DNA of 11,309 bases from an uncultured Sutterella sp. (GTDB lineage Bacteria; Pseudomonadota; Gammaproteobacteria; Burkholderiales; Burkholderiaceae_F). Positions 6,739 through 11,309 of this stretch are shown here, in pieces. The notes beneath the pieces were generated by a model. The model saw nothing but the letters and a program-made list of their open reading frames with translations. It searched no databases and had not been told where the DNA came from. Each line of letters opens with the position of its first letter. The stretch's first letter is position 1. The translations under genes and the position numbers were made by a program. The DNA is taken from NCBI GenBank assembly GCA_900552545.1, contig USAL01000056.1:1-11309 (forward strand). The letters are read 5' to 3'.

Positions 6739-8196
6739 TTAGAAACCATTGGGATGACGCTTGTGCCAGTCGGTCGCCTGCTGCCAGGCGTTGGCTACGC
6801 CGAGCATGCGGGCTTCGGCAAACCGCGGGCAGGTGAGCTGCACGCCGATCGGACGGCCGTTGCTGTGGATTCCGCAGGGCATGCTCATGCAGGGAAGACC
6901 GGCCAGAGACGCGGGCACCGTGTAGAGATCGCCCAGGTAGGCCGTCACCGGATCGGACTTGGCGCCGAAGTCGTAGGCCGTCGACGTGGTGACGGGGCTC
7001 ACGATGACGTCGACCTTTTGGAAGGCCGCGTCGAACTCCTGCGCGATCAGGCGGCGCACCTTCTGCGCCTTGATGTAGTAGGCGTCGTAGTAGCCGTGCG
7101 AGAGCACGTAGGTGCCGATCAGGATGCGGCGCTTGGGTTCGGCGCCGAAGCCCTCGTTGCGGCTCTTCTTGATCATGTCCTGAATGTCGGTGTAGTCCTT
7201 GGCGCGGTAGCCGTAGCGAACGCCGTCAAAGCGCGACAGGTTCGAGCTCGCCTCGGCGCAGGCAACGACGTAGTAGACCGACACGCCGAGTCCCGCATTG
7301 GGAAGCTCGATGTCGACGATCTCGGCGCCCTGGCTGCGGTACTCCTCGATCACCTTCTCGATGGCGGCGGCCACTTCGGGATCAAGCTCGCTCGTAAACC
7401 ACGCGCGCGGCACGCCCACGCGCAGGCCCTTGACGCCCTTGTTGAGATCGCGCGTGAAGTCTTCCGTGGGAAGGTTTTCGCTCGTCGAATCCCAGGGCTC
7501 GAAGCCCACCATGTCGCCCAGCACCCAGGCGATGTCTTCGGCCGTGTGGGCCATCAAACCGGCGGTGTCAAGAGAGCTTGCAAAGGCGATCATGCCCAGA
7601 CGGCTCGGACGACCGTAGGTGGGCTTGAGGCCGGTGACGCCGGTAAAGGCTGCGGGCTCGCGAATCGAGCCGCCCGTATCGGTTGCGGTGACGATCGGGG
7701 CAAGACCCGCGGCCACGCACGAAGCCGAGCCGCCGGAGCTGCCGCCCGGAACCGCCTTCGGATCCCAGGGGTTGTAGACCTTGCCGTAGGCTGAGTTCTC
7801 ATTGGCCGAGCCCATGGCGAATTCGTCGCAGTTGAGTTTGCCCAGCGTCACAAGGCCCGCCTCGCGAAGCTTCTTCACCACGGTGGCGTCAAAGGGGCTC
7901 ATGTAGCCCTCGAGCATCTTGCTCGCTGCGGTCGAGGCCCACTTGCGGGTGACGAAGATGTCCTTGTGCGCGATCGGAATGCCGGTGAGACGACCGCCCT
8001 TACCTTCGGCAATGAGCGCATCGGCCGCACGGGCTTCGGCGAGCGTTTCCTCCGGACGGACGTCCAGAAAGCAGTTGAGGTCGCGGTGCACCTCAATGCG
8101 CTTGAGATACTCGCGTGCGAGTTCCTCGGCGCTCACTTCACGCGCGGCGAGCGCGCGGGAGAGCTCCACGACGGTATGAAAAGTGTTGTCTGCCAT
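6739..8196 (-). CDS. gatA: Asp/Glu-tRNA amidotransferase subunit A
   Basis: A 485-residue glutaminase subunit of GatCAB from the amidase-signature family. It hydrolyses glutamine and passes ammonia to GatB. The Ser-cisSer-Lys triad is intact: Lys78 in GIPIAHKDIF, Ser153 in VPGGSSGGSAS and nucleophile Ser177 in DTGGSIREPAAF, one residue off the S. aureus numbering (79, 154, 178). The glycine-rich amidase signature runs about 149-180, followed by TGLKPTYGRPSRLGMIAFASSLD. Length is typical. The ATG at 8196 has GGGGA about 12-16 nt upstream within the 50-nt gap after gatC. The C-terminus ends TDWHKRHPNGF, normal for proteobacterial GatA. It lies between gatC and gatB on the same strand with no terminator between them. 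Confidence 0.97.
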   Translation of the reverse strand: MADNTFHTVVELSRALAAREVSAEELAREYLKRIEVHRDLNCFLDVRPEETLAEARAADALIAEGKGGRLTGIPIAHKDIFVTRKWASTAASKMLEGYMSPFDATVVKKLREAGLVTLGKLNCDEFAMGSANENSAYGKVYNPWDPKAVPGGSSGGSASCVAAGLAPIVTATDTGGSIREPAAFTGVTGLKPTYGRPSRLGMIAFASSLDTAGLMAHTAEDIAWVLGDMVGFEPWDSTSENLPTEDFTRDLNKGVKGLRVGVPRAWFTSELDPEVAAAIEKVIEEYRSQGAEIVDIELPNAGLGVSVYYVVACAEASSNLSRFDGVRYGYRAKDYTDIQDMIKKSRNEGFGAEPKRRILIGTYVLSHGYYDAYYIKAQKVRRLIAQEFDAAFQKVDVIVSPVTTSTAYDFGAKSDPVTAYLGDLYTVPASLAGLPCMSMPCGIHSNGRPIGVQLTCPRFAEARMLGVANAWQQATDWHKRHPNGF

Positions 8197-8246
8197 ATTC
8201 TTTCGTAATCCCCTGCACGGGTCAGGATGTGCGCGATCGGGCGCGG

Positions 8247-8534
8247 TTATTCGATCACCTGAGGCACCAGGAACATGCCATCGTATTCTTCAGGGGCGTT
8301 CTTCATGTTTTCTTCGCGATCGTTGCCGAAGACCACCTTGTCCTCGCGCTGGCGCTGCACGCCGTCGTGCGGGTGCATCATCGGCTCCACCCCGTCGGTG
8401 TTGACGGCCTGGATGCGCTCGATCATCTTGAAAATGTCATTGAGTTCGACCTGCATCTTCTGCGCCTGATCGTCGTCGATGTCGATGTGCGCAAGTTCGG
8501 CGATGCGGTGAACGTCGTCCAATCCCAGGGACAT
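8247..8534 (-). CDS. gatC: Asp/Glu-tRNA amidotransferase subunit C
   Basis: A 95-residue GatC, the small belt-like subunit that wraps between GatA and GatB and stabilises the complex. It shows the expected pattern: an N-terminal helix LDDVHRIAELAHIDIDDDQ, a helical LNDIFKMIERIQAVNTDGVEPMMHP segment (VxPxxHP-like, about 31-55), an extended region with REDKV, and the C-terminal APEEYDGMFLVPQVIE (NAPE...G.F.VP.V.E in the family). Length fits the family. It opens the gatCAB operon, with a 219-nt divergent region upstream facing rlpA and a 50-nt gap to gatA. There is no strong Shine-Dalgarno sequence; GCAGG lies about 12-16 nt before the ATG. Confidence 0.95.
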   Translation of the reverse strand: MSLGLDDVHRIAELAHIDIDDDQAQKMQVELNDIFKMIERIQAVNTDGVEPMMHPHDGVQRQREDKVVFGNDREENMKNAPEEYDGMFLVPQVIE

Positions 8535-8549
8535 AGCTCAGATACCTGC

Positions 8550-8634
8550 AAAAATTGCAAAATAAGACAAAACAGGAAATTTACCGCTTTTCCCTGTTTT
8601 CTTGGGGAAAAGTCGAAGTTTAGTTGCAATTTTT
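8550..8634. repeat. Nested and overlapping inverted repeats upstream of gatC
   Basis: The outer pair is an 11-bp perfect inverted repeat, AAAAATTGCAA (8550-8560) with TTGCAATTTTT (8624-8634). Inside, AAAACAGG (8569-8576) pairs with CCTGTTTT (8593-8600). An overlapping 8-bp pair, CTTTTCCC (8587-8594) with GGGAAAAG (8605-8612), shares bases with the inner one, so the two hairpins exclude each other. In the gatC-sense direction the AAAACAGG/CCTGTTTT hairpin is followed by a T-rich run. Confidence 0.65.
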
Positions 8635-8693
8635 CTCTTCCCAAAGGCCGCTTTTTCGCGGCGGTTTTCAAGGGTTTGCGGCACCCCGTGCGC

Positions 8694-8699
8694 TATATT
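8694..8699 (+). promoter_or_regulatory. Candidate -10 element for rlpA
   Basis: TATATT matches the sigma-70 -10 consensus at five of six positions and lies 54 nt upstream of the rlpA ATG in otherwise GC-rich sequence. No matching -35 hexamer stands at normal spacing, so the call rests on the -10 and its position alone. Confidence 0.3.
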
Positions 8700-8753
8700 C
8701 CGCGCAAGACGTCTTTTGCGCCGGCCGCCGCCGGCCACCACCCGATTTTCACC

Positions 8754-10208
8754 ATGCACATGCGCTCCCTTTTCTGCCTGCTTGCCTGCCTTGCGGCCGC
8801 CGGCTGTTCCTCGAATTCAAGCGGGTACTTTCAAAACGACGGCCCGCCGTCTGCGTTCGGGCGCATCAAGGCGCTCGGCTCGAACAACATCACGATCAAG
8901 GTCGAGGAGCCGCACAAGTGGGCCAACCGCCCCTACACCGTGCTCGGCAAGCGCTACGTGCCGATCACGGGCGACAAGCCGATGACGCAGGTGGGCGAGG
9001 CAAGCTGGTACGGCAAGCAGTTCCACGGCAAAAAGACCTCCACGGGCGAGCTCTACGACATGTATGAGCTCTCGGCGGCGCACAAGACGATGGAGCTCCC
9101 GAGCTACGCGCGCGTCACGAACCTCAAAAACGGCCGCTCGGTGATCGTGCGCGTCAATGACCGCGGCCCCTTCGTCGACGGCCGCGTGATCGACTTGAGC
9201 TACGCCGCAGCCGTGCAGCTGGGCTACCAGAAGCAGGGCATCACTCAGGTACGCGTCGAGCGCATCACGATGAAGGACATTGCCGCAGGGCGCATCCCCT
9301 CGACCAATGCTTCGGACATCATGCTCGCTAAAGCCTCAACTACGGCGTCGCCCAAAGCTCCGGTCAAGACCACAACCAAGGTTGCCGCCGCTGCGCCGGC
9401 GCGCCCGACGATCAAGGAGACGACCTCGGCTCCCGCGCCCGTGCAGAGCGTAGCCGTGAGAAAGTCCTCGGCCGCCGCGTCGACGGCAAGCGCCGGCAGA
9501 AGCACGAGCACAAGCACGAGCACAAGTTCGAGCGCAAGCACCGGTGTAGGCGCAGGCGCCCTTGTTGCAGCCGGCACCGCCGCCGTGGTGCCCAGCACCT
9601 CCCGCACGCCGCAGTCGGCCGCTTCGGAAAAGCTCAACCTCTCGGGTGAAGAGCTTGCCGCAGCCGACGCTCCCCGCGAGCCCGCCGTCACCATCAGCTT
9701 GACGGTCGAGGAGACGGGCGCCGACGAAGCGCAGGCGATGCAAACCTACAGCAAGCTGCAGGAACATGCCTCCGACGAAACGCCTGCCGGCACCGGAGCA
9801 CAATCCGCCCAGACCGTGGTTGCAGGCGACCCGATCAGCGCCATCGTCGCCGAACAGGAGGCGATCGACGCCGAGCGCGCCGCCAAGGAAAAGGCTCGGC
9901 TTGAAGCGCTTGAACGCTCGCGCGAAGCCGCCGTCACCCCCGACGGGTGGACCGTACAGATCGGCGCCTTCGGCGTGCGCGAAAATGCCACTGCCGCAGC
10001 CGCCCATGCCGAGATGATGCTCTCGCAGCAGCAAACCGGCGCGGGCACCGTGCGCGTGATCGATACGGGCTCGATGTTTCGCGTGGTCGTGGGCAGCGTC
10101 CCGACCCAGCAGGAGGCTATTGCCCTTGCCAAAAACGTGAGCTCGGCCCTGGGGTCGAGCGCCTACGCGATTGCCGCGCCCGCGGCGCAGGCCACCGCCA
10201 AGCCGTAA
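8754..10208 (+). CDS. rlpA: RlpA-family septal lipoprotein (lytic transglycosylase) with SPOR domain
   Basis: A 484-residue outer-membrane lipoprotein. P. aeruginosa RlpA is a lytic transglycosylase that cleaves denuded glycan strands at the septum. Residues 1-18 form a lipoprotein signal, MHMRSLFCLLACLAAAGC, with Cys18 as the acylation site. The double-psi beta-barrel domain spans about 80-170, from VGEASWYGKQFHGKKTSTGE to RVNDRGPFVDGRVIDLS. Glu99, His110 and Asp136 have the same spacing (11 and 26) as the P. aeruginosa residues 120, 131 and 157 as I remember them. A long Ala/Ser/Thr/Pro-rich, then acidic, linker covers about 185-390. The C-terminus (about 397-475) is a SPOR domain, WTVQIGAFGVRENA...FRVVVGSV, which targets septal peptidoglycan. 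The frame is open upstream to 8115, but that extension lies antisense to gatA and gatC. ATG 8754 (or 8760) begins a proper signal peptide. No clear Shine-Dalgarno sequence precedes it. It is divergent from gatC. Confidence 0.92.
   Translation: MHMRSLFCLLACLAAAGCSSNSSGYFQNDGPPSAFGRIKALGSNNITIKVEEPHKWANRPYTVLGKRYVPITGDKPMTQVGEASWYGKQFHGKKTSTGELYDMYELSAAHKTMELPSYARVTNLKNGRSVIVRVNDRGPFVDGRVIDLSYAAAVQLGYQKQGITQVRVERITMKDIAAGRIPSTNASDIMLAKASTTASPKAPVKTTTKVAAAAPARPTIKETTSAPAPVQSVAVRKSSAAASTASAGRSTSTSTSTSSSASTGVGAGALVAAGTAAVVPSTSRTPQSAASEKLNLSGEELAAADAPREPAVTISLTVEETGADEAQAMQTYSKLQEHASDETPAGTGAQSAQTVVAGDPISAIVAEQEAIDAERAAKEKARLEALERSREAAVTPDGWTVQIGAFGVRENATAAAAHAEMMLSQQQTGAGTVRVIDTGSMFRVVVGSVPTQQEAIALAKNVSSALGSSAYAIAAPAAQATAKP
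9501..9541 (+). repeat. 12-nt tandem repeat in the rlpA linker
   Basis: AGCACGAGCACA occurs twice exactly (9501-9512 and 9513-9524), followed by a diverged third unit, AGTTCGAGCGCA, and the start of a fourth. It encodes an alternating Ser-Thr run in the linker between the catalytic and SPOR domains. Copy-number change in 12-nt steps would keep the frame and only alter linker length. Confidence 0.8.
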
Positions 10209-10272
10209 AGACAGGTAGCAGCTGCAGTTGTGATGACTATTTGTTGATTTCTTTTTGATTCTGACGACATCC
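10209..10272 (+). other. rlpA to M20 peptidase intergenic spacer
   Basis: Sixty-four nt with no hairpin terminator that I can see; only a short GCAGCTGC palindrome is present. The second half is T-rich. No Shine-Dalgarno sequence and no convincing promoter hexamers are visible. Read-through from rlpA is therefore possible. Confidence 0.4.
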
Positions 10273-11309
10273 ATGTCCAACACCATTGAGCAAACCGTCG
10301 CGTCTCTCTGGAAGGGCGAAACCCTTGAGGCGCTCTGCAAGTTCGTCAAGATTCCCGCCAAGTCGGTGGGCTTTGATCCGCAGTGGGAGGAAAACGGGTT
10401 TCTGCTTGAAGCCTGCCGCGATGCGGCCCGTTGGGCGTCCGAGCGCTTTCCGCAGGGCACCTTCGAAGTGCTCTGCGAGCCCGGCCGCTCGCCCGCGCTT
10501 TTCTTCGACATCCCTGCCACAGCAGGCGCCAAGACGACCCGCTCGGTCTTTTTCTACGGCCACTTCGACAAGCAGCCCGAAGGCAAGGGGTGGACCAATG
10601 GCCGCAAAGCCTTCAAGCCCGTGATCGAGGGCGATCGCCTCTACGGGCGCGGCGCGGGCGACGACGGCTACAACTTCTACGCGGCCATGACCGCGCTGAT
10701 GGCGCTTGATCAGACGGGTAAGCCCCGTCCGCGCGCCGTAGGCCTCTACGAAACGGCTGAAGAATGCGAGTCGGTTGACTTCGAGTACTGGCTCTCCAAA
10801 GTCGCCCCACGCATCGGCGAGATCGCCTTCGTCTCGGTCTTGGACGGCACCTGCTGCGACTACGAGCGGCTTTGGACGACGGTGAGTTTTCGCGGCGCCG
10901 TGCTCTTTACGCTTAATGTGAACGTTCTCTCCTACGGCGTGCACTCGGGCACGGCCTCGGGCATTGCGCCGGAGTCCTTTACGATCGCCCGCGCCCTTTT
11001 GGAGCGCATTGAGAAGGCCGAAACGGCTGAGATCACGGCCCCTGAGCTCAACACGGAAATTCCGCCTGAGCGCCTGGCGCAGCTCAAGCACTGCGCGCAG
11101 ATTCTGGGCGAGAAGGTCACAGGCGAATTCCCGTGGGTTGCGGGCACGCACGCCAAGAACCCCGACCCCTACACCTCGCTCGTGCTGCGCGGCTGGCGCC
11201 CGCAACTTGCGGTCACGGGCGCAAGCGGCCTGCCCGCCTTGCAGGACGCGGGCAACGTGCTGCGCGCGGGCACAAGCCTCAAGTGCTCGCTGCGCATTCC
11301 GCCCACGGT
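10273..11309 (+). CDS. M20-family zinc metallopeptidase (3' end outside window)
   Basis: The first 345 residues of an M20 (dipeptidase/ArgE/DapE-type) di-zinc hydrolase; the frame is open to the window end. M20 marks are FFYGHFDKQP (93-102) with metal ligand His97 and Asp99, LYGRGAGDDG (123-132) with bridging Asp130, and YETAEECES (159-167) with likely catalytic base Glu163 and ligand Glu164. VSVLDG follows with ligand Asp191, then YGVHSGTASG (221-230) with the lid-domain His224. The lid/dimerisation domain begins around 203. Family members are usually about 450-480 aa, so roughly a quarter, including the last His ligand, is missing because of the window edge and not because the gene is broken. 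Substrate is unknown; the layout resembles dipeptidases more than ArgE or DapE. The start is ATG 10273, with no Shine-Dalgarno sequence. It follows rlpA by 64 nt on the same strand. Confidence 0.88.
   Translation, partial: MSNTIEQTVASLWKGETLEALCKFVKIPAKSVGFDPQWEENGFLLEACRDAARWASERFPQGTFEVLCEPGRSPALFFDIPATAGAKTTRSVFFYGHFDKQPEGKGWTNGRKAFKPVIEGDRLYGRGAGDDGYNFYAAMTALMALDQTGKPRPRAVGLYETAEECESVDFEYWLSKVAPRIGEIAFVSVLDGTCCDYERLWTTVSFRGAVLFTLNVNVLSYGVHSGTASGIAPESFTIARALLERIEKAETAEITAPELNTEIPPERLAQLKHCAQILGEKVTGEFPWVAGTHAKNPDPYTSLVLRGWRPQLAVTGASGLPALQDAGNVLRAGTSLKCSLRIPPT

Larger units (their letters stand above)
8535..8753. promoter_or_regulatory. Divergent gatC/rlpA promoter region, AT-rich with nested inverted repeats
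   Basis: These 219 nt separate divergent gatC and rlpA. The gatC-proximal half (8550-8634) is strikingly AT-rich compared with the flanking genes. The rlpA side carries TATATT at 8694-8699, a plausible -10 about 55 nt before the start codon; no good -35 is seen at 16-18 nt (TTGCGG at 8676-8681 is too close). A GCCGC/GCGGC hairpin (8647-8651 with 8658-8662) is followed by GGTTTT. The long AT-rich stretch probably contains the gatC promoter, but I cannot pick a convincing -35/-10 pair. Confidence 0.45.

Noticed and set aside
6187..7794. A 535-codon open frame on + across the gatB/gatA genes
   Set aside because: It is antisense to two full-length, motif-complete genes. Its translation is rich in Arg, Gly, Ala, His and Val, with no recognisable domain, as expected from the complement of GC-rich codons.
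8647..8668. GCCGC/GCGGC hairpin followed by GGTTTT as a terminator
   Set aside because: It has only five pairs, the U-run is displaced by two G residues, and no + strand gene ends upstream of it, so a terminator role has no support.
8115..8753. N-terminal extension of RlpA in frame
   Set aside because: The extension runs through the antisense of gatA and gatC and would bury the lipoprotein signal peptide that begins at 8754.
10209..10272. A promoter for the M20 gene in the T-rich spacer
   Set aside because: No hexamer pair with 16-18 nt spacing could be found; T-richness alone is not enough.
9336..10532. A 398-codon open frame on - across rlpA and the start of the M20 gene
   Set aside because: It lies antisense to the RlpA linker and SPOR domain. 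The product is Arg/Gly/Ala low-complexity sequence, mirroring the repetitive Ser/Thr/Ala codons on the other strand.
10237..11205. A 322-codon open frame on - opposite the M20 peptidase
   Set aside because: The plus-strand frame carries the ordered M20 metal motifs. The minus-strand product has no recognisable family and overlaps the gene completely.
1..11309. CRISPR array, prophage, insertion sequence, toxin-antitoxin or defence island
   Set aside because: No spaced direct repeats, transposase motifs, terminal inverted repeats with target duplications or small paired genes were found; almost all the DNA is accounted for by housekeeping genes.

Overview
The window reads as a compact chromosomal housekeeping segment from a GC-rich Gram-negative bacterium. 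Protein character (a lipoprotein RlpA with a SPOR domain, AmpG, betaproteobacterial-style ExoIII, and GatCAB) points to Burkholderiales, perhaps a gut Sutterellaceae. That placement is inference from sequence feel, not a database match. I see no rRNA, tRNA, CRISPR array, transposase, integrase, phage gene or toxin-antitoxin pair. I do not see a novel defence or biosynthetic system here; the less expected signals are small and mostly in the intergenic DNA.

Left part (1-3811). A YecA/UPF0149-family gene on + is followed by a strong hairpin terminator at about 834-882, shared with a convergent minus-strand cluster. That cluster is transcribed xth (exonuclease III) -> rsuA (16S rRNA pseudouridine synthase) -> ampG-like permease, with gaps of 10 and 27 nt, so it looks like one operon. 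Two of its genes use GTG starts.

Middle part (3812-8534). pyrE (orotate phosphoribosyltransferase) is divergent from xth across about 140 nt of promoter-bearing DNA and ends at a double hairpin. Converging on it from the right is the minus-strand series gatC -> gatA -> gatB -> DUF805 membrane protein. GatCAB is the complete heterotrimeric amidotransferase that corrects Asp-tRNA(Asn) and/or Glu-tRNA(Gln). A very stable C(UUCG)G hairpin lies between gatB and the DUF805 gene.

Right part (8535-11309). A 219-nt AT-rich divergent region with nested and mutually exclusive inverted repeats separates gatC from rlpA, a lipoprotein lytic transglycosylase with a low-complexity linker and a SPOR domain. 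rlpA is followed after 64 nt by an M20-family metallopeptidase that runs off the window end.

Functionally the window mixes translation fidelity (GatCAB, RsuA), pyrimidine synthesis (PyrE), DNA repair (ExoIII) and cell-wall metabolism (AmpG for muropeptide uptake, RlpA for septal peptidoglycan cleavage). Start codons were moved inward from the longest ORF for rsuA, xth, pyrE, the DUF805 gene and rlpA. No gene-free stretch exceeds 300 nt.
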